Below, piece by piece: positions 29,067-37,164 of a stretch of 63,301 nt of DNA (its first letter is position 1; every line of letters begins with the position of its first letter). A model generated the notes under the pieces. That model was not told where the DNA came from. It searched no databases and saw nothing but the letters and a program-made list of their open reading frames with translations. A program made the position numbers and the translations under genes. Source of the DNA: Acidovorax sp. CF316 (lineage in GTDB: Bacteria; Pseudomonadota; Gammaproteobacteria; Burkholderiales; Burkholderiaceae_C); assembly GCF_000276605.1 (NCBI RefSeq), contig NZ_AKJX01000155.1, forward strand, positions 1-63,301, read 5' to 3'.

Positions 29067-30254
29067 ATGACCACTCGCCGCCTCGTCATCAGCCGCAGCG
29101 CAGCCCTCGTCGGCGCCGCTTCCACGGGCCTGCTGCTGCCCTCCATCGTGCGGGCCCAGAGCGGCAAGGTGCGCGTGGGCTTCATGCTGCCCTACACGGG
29201 CACTTTCGCACAGTTGGGCGTGGCCATCGAGAACGGCGTGCGCATGGCCATCGACCAGCAGGGCGGCAAGCTCGGCGGGCGCGAGATCGAGTGGTTCAAG
29301 GTGGACGATGAGTCCGAGCCCAGCAAGGGCGTGGAAAACGCCAGCAAGCTGGTGCAGCGCGACAAGGTGGACGTGCTGATCGGCACCGTGCACTCAGGCG
29401 TGCAGATGGGCATTCAGAAGGTCGCGCGCGACACCGGTGTGCTCAACCTGATCCCCAATGCGGGCGTGCATGCCGCCACCCGCGCGCTGTGCGCGCCCAA
29501 TGTGTTCCGCACCTCGTTCAGCAACTCCCAGCCCACGCTGGCACTGGGCAAGGCGATGATGGACAAGGGCCACAAGAAGGCTGTCTGGATCACCTGGAAG
29601 TACGCGGCCGGCGACGAGGCCTTCGAGGGCTTCAAGCAAAGCTACACCGCTGCCGGCGGCACCATCGTCAAGGAACTGGGCCTGCCCTTCCCGAACGTGG
29701 AATTCCAGGCGCTGCTGACCGAGATCGCGGCGCTCAAGCCCGATGCCGTGGCCTGCTTCTTCGCCGGTGGCGGCGCGGCCAAGTTCATCAAGGACTATGC
29801 GGCCGCCGGTCTCAAGGACAAGATCCCGCTGTACGGCTCGGGCTTCCTGACCGAAGGCGTGCTCGATGCGGCCGGCCCTGCGGCCGACGGCATCATCACC
29901 ACCATGCACTACAGCGACTCGCTGGACACACCGCGCAACAAGCAGTTCCGCCTGGAATACGCCAAGACCTTCCGCAGCCAGCCCGACGTGTACGCCGTGC
30001 AGGGCTACGACACCGGCCTGCTGCTGGTGCAGGGTGCCAACGCCGTCAAGGGCGACCTGGCCGCCAAGCCCGCGCTGTACAAGGCGCTGGAGAGCGCCGT
30101 GATCGACAGCCCGCGCGGCAAGTGGACCATGAGCAAGGCCCACAACCCGGTGCAGGACATCTACCTGCGCGTGGTCGAGAACAAGGAAAACAAGGTGGTC
30201 GGCGTGGCGGCGAAAGCCCTCTCCGACAGCGGCGCCGGCTGCCGCATGGCCTGA
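29067..30254 (+). CDS. branched-chain amino acid-type ABC transporter substrate-binding protein (LivK-like)
   Basis: The periplasmic receptor of the importer encoded downstream, 395 residues. The N-terminus (TTRRLVISRSAALVGAAS) has a twin arginine and may be Tat-exported, with cleavage near VRAQ-SGKV. The Peripla_BP_6 fold is seen in VGFMLPYTGTFAQLG, the GGREIEWFKVDDESEP strand and YAVQGYDTGLLLVQG. Many members of this family bind aromatic or other carboxylates rather than Leu/Ile/Val, so the ligand is open. A repeat copy begins immediately after the stop and separates it from the permease genes. Confidence 0.92.
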   Translation: MTTRRLVISRSAALVGAASTGLLLPSIVRAQSGKVRVGFMLPYTGTFAQLGVAIENGVRMAIDQQGGKLGGREIEWFKVDDESEPSKGVENASKLVQRDKVDVLIGTVHSGVQMGIQKVARDTGVLNLIPNAGVHAATRALCAPNVFRTSFSNSQPTLALGKAMMDKGHKKAVWITWKYAAGDEAFEGFKQSYTAAGGTIVKELGLPFPNVEFQALLTEIAALKPDAVACFFAGGGAAKFIKDYAAAGLKDKIPLYGSGFLTEGVLDAAGPAADGIITTMHYSDSLDTPRNKQFRLEYAKTFRSQPDVYAVQGYDTGLLLVQGANAVKGDLAAKPALYKALESAVIDSPRGKWTMSKAHNPVQDIYLRVVENKENKVVGVAAKALSDSGAGCRMA

Positions 30255-30255
30255 G

Positions 30256-30356
30256 GCGAATTGACCTTCAACCGGCTGGCGTCGTTGGTGGGCCTTGCCG
30301 TGCTACAGCACTGTCTGCGGCCCACCGCCTAGCCATCCGGCTGAATGCCAATTCGC
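30256..30356. repeat. interspersed imperfect-palindrome repeat, copy C (inverted)
   Basis: A 101-base element, reversed relative to the copies at 20506 and 27198, beginning one base after a stop codon. The core (GCGTCGTTGGT...GTGCTACAGCACTGTCTGCGGC...CCGCCTAGC) is shared. The arms are different: GCGAATTG at one end and CAATTCGC at the other, pairing at about 21 of 25 positions. The inner segment GGTGGGCC/GGCCCACC is perfectly complementary here, unlike in the other two copies. Confidence 0.82.
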
Positions 30357-30464
30357 AAAGGTTTCAAAGCCCCGGAATTTGACACAATGACCTTGCCTGC
30401 CAATGCGGCAGGCCAGTCCTTCGTGCGCCCGGACTTTGCGGCCACCCTCTGGATCACCCCTCCC

Positions 30465-31103
30465 ATGACCCTCAGTACCTACCTGCTTTACCTGGCCGCC
30501 GTGGCCCTGCTGGTGCTCTCACCCGGCCCGACCATGCTGATGTGCATGACCACCTCGCTGCAACACGGCCCGCGCAAGGCCATGGCGGCTGCCGGGGGCA
30601 GCGTCACCGCCGTGCTGGGCACCATGCTGCTGTCGGCCCTGGGCCTGGGCGCGCTGCTGGCCGCCTCCGAAACTGCCTTCTGGATCCTCAAGGCCGCAGG
30701 CGCGGCCTACCTGATCTGGCTGGGCATCAAGACCTTCCGCAGCCAGGGCACGGTGTTCGACCAGATGCCCGAGGGCGCCACTGCGGCTCCCGCCGTGCCA
30801 GCCCACCGGCTGTTCGTGCAGGGCCTGATCGTGGGCGGCAGCAACCCCAAGGCCATCCTGTTCTTCACGGCCTTCTTCCCGCAGTTCCTGAACCCTGCGC
30901 TGTCCTTTGCGCCGCAGTTCGCCATCCTGGCCGCGACCTTCGTGGCCTTCGAGTTCACGGTGCTCACGCTGTGCGCCCTGGGCGTGGCCCGGCTGGCCCC
31001 GGCCCTGCGCGCGGGCAACCGCATGCGCTGGTTCAACCGCATCTCGGGTGGGCTGTTCACCCTGATGGGTTCGCTGCTGCTGGTCACGCGCCGCGCGGCC
31101 TGA
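30465..31103 (+). CDS. LysE/RhtB-family exporter inside the liv-type cassette
   Basis: A 212-residue inner-membrane exporter with about six helices. Family motifs are LSPGPTMLMCMTTSLQHGPRKAM near residue 20, AAYLIWLGIKTFRSQ, GGSNPKAILFFTAFFPQFLNP and WFNRISGGLFTLMGSLLL. It belongs to the threonine/homoserine-lactone efflux branch. It sits between the receptor gene and the permease genes of an importer, in the same direction and 31 bases before livH, so it is likely co-transcribed. Start 30465 is chosen by homology; upstream codons are not protein-like. Confidence 0.91.
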   Translation: MTLSTYLLYLAAVALLVLSPGPTMLMCMTTSLQHGPRKAMAAAGGSVTAVLGTMLLSALGLGALLAASETAFWILKAAGAAYLIWLGIKTFRSQGTVFDQMPEGATAAPAVPAHRLFVQGLIVGGSNPKAILFFTAFFPQFLNPALSFAPQFAILAATFVAFEFTVLTLCALGVARLAPALRAGNRMRWFNRISGGLFTLMGSLLLVTRRAA

Positions 31104-31134
31104 GACCCACCATCGCCATTCTTTGCACGCCACC

Positions 31135-31998
31135 ATGGACTTCGCCACCTTCCTGATCCAGTTGCTCAACGGCGTGCAGTACGGCCTCCTGCTGTTCATG
31201 CTGGCGGCCGGCCTCACGCTGATCTTCGGGATCATGGGCGTGGTGAACCTGGCGCACGGCAGCTTCTACATGCTGGGCGCCTACCTGGCGTATTCGCTGT
31301 CGGGCCACTTCGGCAGCCTCACCCTGGCCATCCTGGGCGGCGCGGTGCTGGCCGTGGCCTTCGGGCTGGCGCTCGAATGGCTGCTGTTTCGCCATTTCTA
31401 CCACCGCGACCACCTGGACCAGGTGCTGCTCACCTTCGGGCTGATCTACATCTTCGAGGAGCTGCGCTCCATCCTCTGGGGCGACGACGTGCACGGCGTG
31501 GCCATCCCGAAGCTGCTGGACTGGTCGATCCCGCTCACCGACACCCTCTCCTACCCCGTGTACCGCCTGTTCATCTCGGGCGTGTGCATCGTGCTGGCCA
31601 TCGGCCTGTACCTCCTGATCTCCAAGACCCGGCTGGGCATGAAGATCCGCGCGGGCGCCTTCAACCGCGACATGGCCGAGTCGCTGGGGGTGAACATCAA
31701 GCTCATCCACGCCATCGTGTTCGCGCTGGGCGTGGGCCTGGCGGCCATGGCCGGCATGGTGGCCGCGCCGGTCTCCAGCGTCTACCCCAACATGGGCTCC
31801 TCGGTGCTCATCATGTGCTTCGTGGTGGTAGTCATCGGGGGCATCGGCTCGGTGCGCGGGGCCCTGATCTCGGCGCTGCTGGTGGGCCTGGTGGACACCT
31901 TCGGCAAGGTGCTGCTGCCCTCCGTGGCCGGCATGCTGGTCTACATGCTGATGGCGGCCGTGCTGCTCTGGAAACCCGAAGGCCTGTTCAAACAATGA
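31135..31998 (+). CDS. livH: branched-chain amino acid-type ABC permease LivH
   Basis: An inner-membrane permease of 287 residues with about eight helices. LivH landmarks are LLNGVQYGLLLFMLAAGLTLIFGIMGVVNLAHGSFYMLGAY at the N-terminus, GMKIRAGAFNRDMAESLGVNI (the EAA-like ATPase-coupling loop) and GGIGSVRGALISALLVGLVDTFGK near the end. The ATG at 31135 is chosen over the upstream TTG at 31123. It is followed after 55 bases by livM and works with livM, livG and livF. Confidence 0.94.
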   Translation: MDFATFLIQLLNGVQYGLLLFMLAAGLTLIFGIMGVVNLAHGSFYMLGAYLAYSLSGHFGSLTLAILGGAVLAVAFGLALEWLLFRHFYHRDHLDQVLLTFGLIYIFEELRSILWGDDVHGVAIPKLLDWSIPLTDTLSYPVYRLFISGVCIVLAIGLYLLISKTRLGMKIRAGAFNRDMAESLGVNIKLIHAIVFALGVGLAAMAGMVAAPVSSVYPNMGSSVLIMCFVVVVIGGIGSVRGALISALLVGLVDTFGKVLLPSVAGMLVYMLMAAVLLWKPEGLFKQ

Positions 31999-32053
31999 TG
32001 ACGATCCACCCAATGAAGCGCTTCGCGCCATCCCCATGGCAGGGGAACGCAGC

Positions 32054-33046
32054 ATGAGCGCCCCCCGCACCAACCTGGAGGTGCTGCCGCGCAGCGTGCA
32101 GTTCGTGCTCGCGCTCGGCCTCGTCGCGCTGCTCGCCTTTCCCTTCGTGGGCAGCGACTTCTATGTGCAGATGGTCACGCGCATGATGATCATGGCCATC
32201 TTCGCGATGAGCCTGGACCTGCTGCAGGGCGTGACCGGCCTGGTCTCGCTGGGCCATGCGGCCTACTTCGGCGTGGCCGGCTATGCGCTAGCCTTCCTCA
32301 CCCCGGCCGATGCGCCGGTCAGCCTGTGGTGGACGCTGCCGGCCGCGGTGGCGGGCTCGGCCCTGGTGGCGTTGTTCATCGGCTTCTTCGTGGTGCGCAC
32401 GCACGGCATCTACTTCATCATGGTGACCATGGCGTTCGCGCAGATGGTGTTCTACCTGTTCTTCGACAACAAGGTGCTGGGCGGATCGGACGGCATCTAC
32501 ATCAACTTCCGCCCCGACGCCTCGGTGTTCGGCTGGCTGCTGTTCGACCTGGAAGGGCGCCGCACCTTCTACTACTTCACGCTGGCGCTGGTGGTGCTGG
32601 TCTACGTGGGACTGCGCCGCCTGCTGTGGAGCCCCCTGGGCCGGGCCCTTTCGGGCATCCGCGTCAACGAGCACCGCATGCGCGCCATGGGCTTTTCCAC
32701 GCAGGGCTACAAGCTCACGGCCTTCACGGTGGCGGGCGCCCTGGCAGGCCTGGCGGGCTACCTCTGGGGTGCACAGACGGGCTATGTGAACCCCGAGCTC
32801 ATGGGCTTTCACATGAGCGCGCACGCCATCATGATGGTCATCCTGGGCGGCATGGGCAACTTCGCAGGGGCCATCGTCGGCGCATTCGCGTTCGAGTACC
32901 TGCTGCACGTGTTCAAGGACATCACCAAGCACTGGCAACTGCTCATGGGCAGCTTCATCGTGCTGGTGGTGCTGGTGGCGCCGCGCGGCCTGCTGGGCAT
33001 GCTGGTGCGCCTGCGCGCAGCCAAGGGAGGCACACACCATGGCTGA
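32054..33046 (+). CDS. livM: branched-chain amino acid-type ABC permease LivM
   Basis: The second permease of the importer, 330 residues. Family signatures are SLDLLQGVTGLVSLGHAAYFGVAGY, GIYFIMVTMAFAQMVFYLFFD, the coupling loop SGIRVNEHRMRAMGFSTQGYK and GGMGNFAGAIVGAFAFEYL. The start at 32054 opens on MSAPRTN. An in-frame ATG at 32036 is upstream but lacks conservation-like sequence. The stop overlaps the livG start by eight bases, indicating coupled translation. Confidence 0.94.
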   Translation: MSAPRTNLEVLPRSVQFVLALGLVALLAFPFVGSDFYVQMVTRMMIMAIFAMSLDLLQGVTGLVSLGHAAYFGVAGYALAFLTPADAPVSLWWTLPAAVAGSALVALFIGFFVVRTHGIYFIMVTMAFAQMVFYLFFDNKVLGGSDGIYINFRPDASVFGWLLFDLEGRRTFYYFTLALVVLVYVGLRRLLWSPLGRALSGIRVNEHRMRAMGFSTQGYKLTAFTVAGALAGLAGYLWGAQTGYVNPELMGFHMSAHAIMMVILGGMGNFAGAIVGAFAFEYLLHVFKDITKHWQLLMGSFIVLVVLVAPRGLLGMLVRLRAAKGGTHHG

Positions 33047-33824
33047 TACCCCCCACGAAGTCCTGCTGTCGGCCCACAAGATCACCAAGCGCTTCGGTGG
33101 CTTGGCCGCCGTCAACGGCGTCTCGGTGGACCTGTGGCGCGGCCGCATCCACGCGGTGATCGGGCCCAACGGCGCGGGCAAGTCCACGCTGACCAACCTG
33201 CTCTCGGGCGACCTGCCGCCCTCGGCCGGCCAGATACGGCTGGGCGGCACGGAGGTGACCGGCTGGGCGTCGGAGCGCATCTCGCGCCAGGGCCTGGGCC
33301 GCAGCTACCAGAAGACCAACATCTTCCTGCCCTTCAGCGTGCACGAGAACGTGCGCCTGGCCGCCCAGTCGCGCGATGCCCAGCAGCCCTGGAACCCGCT
33401 GCGCTGGTGGCGCGACACGCGCCATGCCGGCCCGCACAACCGCGCCAGCAACGAGCGCGTCGACCGTGCCATCGAACTGGCGGGCCTGCAGGCGCGGCGC
33501 GATACCGTGGCCGGCACCATGAGCCATGGCGAGCAGCGCCAGCTCGAGATCGCCATGACACTGGCCACCGAACCCCAGGTGCTGCTGCTCGACGAGCCCC
33601 TGGCCGGCATGGGTGTGGCCGAGGCCGAGCGCATGGTGCAGTTGCTGCTGCGCATCAAGCCCGGGCACGCGATGATGCTGGTGGAGCACGACATGGACGC
33701 CGTGTTCGCCCTGGCCGACCACCTCACGGTGATGGTCAACGGCGAGGCCATCGCCAGCGGCACGCCGCCCGAGGTGCGCGCCGATGCCAACGTGCAGGCC
33801 GCCTATCTTGGTGAAGAACATTGA
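33039..33824 (+). CDS. livG: branched-chain amino acid-type ABC ATPase LivG
   Basis: One of two ATPases that drive the LivHM channel, 261 residues. Walker A is GPNGAGKST, the signature is MSHGEQRQLEIAM, Walker B is VLLLDEPLAGMG and the switch His is in VEHDMD. A polar insert (about 110-135, WRDTRHAGPHNRASNERVD) separates the helical region, as in many LivG proteins. The C-terminus has the LivG-type ending DANVQAAYLGEEH. It is followed two bases later by livF. Confidence 0.95.
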   Translation: MADTPHEVLLSAHKITKRFGGLAAVNGVSVDLWRGRIHAVIGPNGAGKSTLTNLLSGDLPPSAGQIRLGGTEVTGWASERISRQGLGRSYQKTNIFLPFSVHENVRLAAQSRDAQQPWNPLRWWRDTRHAGPHNRASNERVDRAIELAGLQARRDTVAGTMSHGEQRQLEIAMTLATEPQVLLLDEPLAGMGVAEAERMVQLLLRIKPGHAMMLVEHDMDAVFALADHLTVMVNGEAIASGTPPEVRADANVQAAYLGEEH

Positions 33825-33826
33825 CC

Positions 33827-34549
33827 ATGGCACAGCAGCACCCACCCCTGATCGAGGCCCGCGGCCTCAACACCTTCTACGGCGCCAGCCACATCCTGCA
33901 CGGCGTGGACTTCACCGTGGGCCAGGCGGAGACCATCGGCCTCATGGGCCGCAACGGCATGGGCAAAAGCACCTTGCTCAAGTCGCTCATGGGCCTGGTC
34001 AAGCCCCGCTCGGGCAGTGTGGCCGTGGCCGGGCGCGACACCACGGGCCGCCCACCCTACGAGGTGGCACGCCTGGGGATTGCCTATGTGCCCGAGGGGC
34101 GCGGCATTTTCGGCAACCTGAGCGTGGTCGAGAACCTGCAGATGGCCGCGCGCGCCGGCACACGCGGCCAGCGCGACTGGACCTACGAGCGCGTGCTGGA
34201 GACCTTTCCGCGCCTCAAGGAGCGCCTGGGCCATGGTGGCCAGCAGTTGAGCGGCGGCGAGCAGCAGATGCTGACCATCGGCCGCGCGCTGATGACCAAC
34301 CCGGACGTGCTCATCCTCGACGAGGCCACCGAAGGCCTGGCCCCGTTGATCGCGCGCGAGATCTGGCGCATCTGCAGCCTCATCAAGGCCAGCGGCATCA
34401 GCAGCGTGATCGTGGACAAGAACTGGAAGCACGTCACCCAGATCACCGACCGCAACGTCATCCTGGTCAAGGGCCAGGTGGTGTTCGAGGGCAGCTCGGA
34501 GACCCTGTGCTCCCAGCCGCACCTGCTGGAGCAGCACCTGGGCGTGTAG
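33827..34549 (+). CDS. livF: branched-chain amino acid-type ABC ATPase LivF
   Basis: The second ATPase of the importer, 240 residues. Walker A is GRNGMGKST, LivF-specific YVPEGRGIFGNLSVVENL follows, and the signature is LSGGEQQMLTIGRAL. Walker B reads VLILDEATEGLAP. The switch region is VDKNWKHV, with Lys-Asn instead of the usual Glu-His pair, a variation that could slow ATP turnover. A TTG at 33821 overlaps the livG stop and could start a protein two residues longer. It is the last gene of the cassette. Confidence 0.93.
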   Translation: MAQQHPPLIEARGLNTFYGASHILHGVDFTVGQAETIGLMGRNGMGKSTLLKSLMGLVKPRSGSVAVAGRDTTGRPPYEVARLGIAYVPEGRGIFGNLSVVENLQMAARAGTRGQRDWTYERVLETFPRLKERLGHGGQQLSGGEQQMLTIGRALMTNPDVLILDEATEGLAPLIAREIWRICSLIKASGISSVIVDKNWKHVTQITDRNVILVKGQVVFEGSSETLCSQPHLLEQHLGV

Positions 34550-34680
34550 GCACCCACGATCCCGCGAGGAAACGTGAACAGTTTCTCGGCCGGGGCCGGC
34601 AAGTGCAGCACAGGGCGCCTGGGCGGGTCCGCATTGCCTTAGCATGCGGCCATTTGCCCGCCACCACGCTGCCATCGCCC

Positions 34681-35895
34681 ATGCCCCCTGCCCTCGCCAT
34701 CTTCCTCGCGCTCCTTGCGGCCCTGGTGCTGCTCAACATCTGGGCCACGCGGCGCGTGCTGCGCAGCGACGAGTTCGGCAACCGCAAGGCCCTGATGGTG
34801 ATGGGCATCTGGATCCTGCCCTTCCTGGGCGCCTTCATGGCGCGCTACCAGTTTGCCCCACCCGCGGATTCTCCGTCCACCGCGGCGTCCTTGCCCGGGC
34901 ATGGCGGCGAGCAGCCGCCCGCGCCGGAGGTCCTGCGCATCCCCGGCCTGGCCCCCTTCGACCTGCTGGACCACCTGATCGCGCCTGCGGACCTGCCCGC
35001 CCTGGACTGGCAGGCACTCGACCTCTGGGCACAGCAGGCCGGCAGCCCCGAGGCCACGACCCACGCCATCGACCAGGGCCGCCGCGCCTGGCTGCTGCAC
35101 CTGCGCGACGCGATCGGCCCGCACATGCACCTGCATGAAAGCCAGGACGTGTACATCCTGTCTGCACTGGAAGCCCCTGTGGCACAGGCCATGGCCGGCT
35201 ATGTGACCAAGACGCGCCAGCGCGTCGCACGCGTGCTCGACGGTGTGGCGCGCTTCAACCCCGGCGAGAAAAGCGTGCTGCTGGTGCTGGAAAGCCAGGA
35301 GCTCTACTACCACTACGTGGGCCAGTTCTACCCCGATGGCGGCGAGTTCGCCTTCAGCGGCGGCATGTTCATCCACAACGGCTGCCCGCATTTCGTGGTG
35401 GTGCAGGCCGACCTGTCCAGCATCGAACCCGTGATCGCGCACGAGCTCACGCACAGTGCGCTGGCCTGGCTGCGCCTGCCCACCTGGCTGGACGAAGGCC
35501 TGGCCGTGAACACCGAGCACCGCATCGCGGGTGCCGGGCGCCCCGCGCAGTCGCCGCAGGCCATGCACCAGCGCCACCAGGCGTTCTGGAATGCCGAGCG
35601 CATGCAGGAATTCTGGTCGGGCGACTCGTTCCACCGCACGGACGAAGGCAACGCCCTGTCCTACGACCTGGCCCGCATCGCCGTGGCGCAGCTGGCGCGC
35701 GACTGGCCTGCGTTCAGCCGTTTCGCCACCAGCGCCAGCCGCAGGGATGCCGGCGCCGAGGCGGCCACCAGCGCATTGGGGATCGACCTGGGTGGCTACG
35801 TCGGCGCCCTGGTGCAGGCCACCGAGGACTGGTCGCCCCGCCCCCATACCTGGAGCACACAGCCAGCACAACAGGCTGCACACCTACATTTTTGA
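34681..35895 (+). CDS. membrane-anchored HExxH-type zinc metallopeptidase-like protein
   Basis: Not recognised as a named family. The protein has 404 residues. Two hydrophobic segments lie at the N-terminus (about 3-22 and 38-56), and a soluble domain follows. The zinc-peptidase motif HELTHSALAW is followed by WLDEGLAVNTEHR, giving HExxH plus a downstream Glu as in gluzincins (peptidase_MA-like fold). The residues around it (VVVQADLSSIEPVIAHELTH) fit that fold. It could be a membrane-tethered protease or a hydrolase-like sensor. The start at 34681 begins the hydrophobic N-terminus. The phosphatidylserine decarboxylase gene follows closely. Confidence 0.8.
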   Translation: MPPALAIFLALLAALVLLNIWATRRVLRSDEFGNRKALMVMGIWILPFLGAFMARYQFAPPADSPSTAASLPGHGGEQPPAPEVLRIPGLAPFDLLDHLIAPADLPALDWQALDLWAQQAGSPEATTHAIDQGRRAWLLHLRDAIGPHMHLHESQDVYILSALEAPVAQAMAGYVTKTRQRVARVLDGVARFNPGEKSVLLVLESQELYYHYVGQFYPDGGEFAFSGGMFIHNGCPHFVVVQADLSSIEPVIAHELTHSALAWLRLPTWLDEGLAVNTEHRIAGAGRPAQSPQAMHQRHQAFWNAERMQEFWSGDSFHRTDEGNALSYDLARIAVAQLARDWPAFSRFATSASRRDAGAEAATSALGIDLGGYVGALVQATEDWSPRPHTWSTQPAQQAAHLHF

Positions 35896-35947
35896 GGGGA
35901 TGGCATCAGTAGAATGGCCCGCACCCTTTTCGCAGGATCTTCCCACA

Positions 35948-36799
35948 GTGTCTGACCGCCTCGCCGTTCTCCCCCAGTACCTGATGCCCAAGCAGGCCAT
36001 GACCGCCCTGGCGGGAAAATTCGCCTCGGCCCAGCTCGGAGGGCTGACCACATCGGTGATCCGCGGCTTCGTGGCCCGCTACAAGGTGAACATGGCGGAG
36101 GCGGCCAATCCGGACATCGCGGCCTATGCCTCGTTCAACGACTTCTTCACCCGGGCCCTGCAGCCCGGCGCCCGCCCGCTGGCCGACGCGGACTTGGTCT
36201 GCCCCGTGGATGGCGCCATCAGCCAGTTCGGCCCCATCCAGAAGGACCAGATCTTCCAGGCCAAGGGCCACTCGTACTCGACCACGGCGCTGGTGGGCGG
36301 CGATTCGTCGCTGGCCGCGCGCTTCGACGACGGCTACTTCGCCACCATCTACCTGAGCCCGCGCGACTACCACCGCATCCACATGCCGTGCGCCGGCCAG
36401 CTCACGCGCATGGTGCATGTGCCGGGCGACCTGTTCTCCGTGAACCCGACCACGGCGCGCGGCGTGCCCGGCCTGTTCGCGCGCAACGAGCGCGTGGTCT
36501 GCTTCTTCGATTCGGCCAACGGCCCCTTCGTGCTGGTGCTGGTAGGCGCCACCATCGTGGGCAGCATGGCCACGGTGTGGCATGGCCAGGTGAACCCGCC
36601 ACGCACCGGCGTGCTGCGCCACTGGGACTACGCCCCCGGCCAGGTGTCGCTGCAAAAGGGTGAGGAGATGGGCCGCTTTCTGCTCGGCTCCACCGTGGTG
36701 ATGCTGTTCCCCAAGGGGCCGTTCCAGTTCAACACCGAATGGGCCCCCGCGCGCCCCGTGCGCCTGGGCGAGACCATGGCGCAGTACCAGGTGGCTTGA
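35948..36799 (+). CDS. psd: phosphatidylserine decarboxylase proenzyme
   Basis: Makes phosphatidylethanolamine from phosphatidylserine at the inner membrane using a self-generated pyruvoyl group. The protein has 283 residues. FNDFFTRALQPGARP, PVDGAISQFG, DYHRIHMPCAGQL and VNPTTARGVPGLFARNERV are conserved. The autocleavage motif LGST occurs near residue 250 (GRFLLGSTVVML). The GTG start at 35948 gives the usual beta-proteobacterial opening SDRLAVLPQYLMPKQ and has AGGAT nine bases upstream. An ATG at 35900 would add 16 residues overlapping the neighbour's downstream region. Confidence 0.95.
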   Translation: MSDRLAVLPQYLMPKQAMTALAGKFASAQLGGLTTSVIRGFVARYKVNMAEAANPDIAAYASFNDFFTRALQPGARPLADADLVCPVDGAISQFGPIQKDQIFQAKGHSYSTTALVGGDSSLAARFDDGYFATIYLSPRDYHRIHMPCAGQLTRMVHVPGDLFSVNPTTARGVPGLFARNERVVCFFDSANGPFVLVLVGATIVGSMATVWHGQVNPPRTGVLRHWDYAPGQVSLQKGEEMGRFLLGSTVVMLFPKGPFQFNTEWAPARPVRLGETMAQYQVA

Positions 36800-36829
36800 A
36801 CCGGCCCTGCCTTGCGCAGCCTGCCCGCG

Positions 36830-37039
36830 TCAGGCGCGGTCGGGCATCCGCGTGAGGTGGAAGGCCGTGGGCGCCACCGTGAGCGTATCGGGGTGCACCG
36901 GGGATTCGTGCCCCACCAGGTAGACCATCAGGGCGTTGCGGCGCACGACCACATGGCTGACGGTCTCGCGGCTGCTCCCGAGGTGCACGAAGGCACCCGG
37001 CTTGAACAAGGGCATGTAGTAGTAGGCCGCAGTCTCCAT
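36830..37039 (-). CDS. small hypothetical protein (69 residues)
   Basis: Not recognised. The protein reads as a compact beta-rich sequence: METAAYYYMPLFKPGAFVHL, then VSHVVVRRNALMVYLVGHE and DTLTVAPTAFHLTRMP. The ATG at 37039 is preceded by AAGGAG at a spacing of 10, a good ribosome-binding site. A frame extending to 37111 is possible but has no such site. It shares direction with hutG but lies downstream of a hairpin, and converges with psd. The good ribosome-binding site and strand pattern make it likely to be expressed; the function is unknown. Confidence 0.6.
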   Translation of the reverse strand: METAAYYYMPLFKPGAFVHLGSSRETVSHVVVRRNALMVYLVGHESPVHPDTLTVAPTAFHLTRMPDRA

Positions 37040-37132
37040 GGGAAATGCGGCTCCTTCCGCAGTGGTGGCCAAGGGGCGCACCCGCTGCCCTGCAGGGCGG
37101 CGTAAGCCCATACTAGCACCGATACGGCGGTA

Positions 37133-37153
37133 GCGGGGCCCACAAGGCCCCGC
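37133..37153. terminator. hairpin after the hut operon
   Basis: GCGGGGCC (37133-37140) and GGCCCCGC (37146-37153) form a perfect 8-bp stem with loop CACAA, 12 bases after the hutG stop codon. It has no T-tract, so it may act as a stabilising 3' hairpin or a weak terminator rather than a classical one. Confidence 0.5.
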
Positions 37154-37164
37154 AGCCCCGTCCT

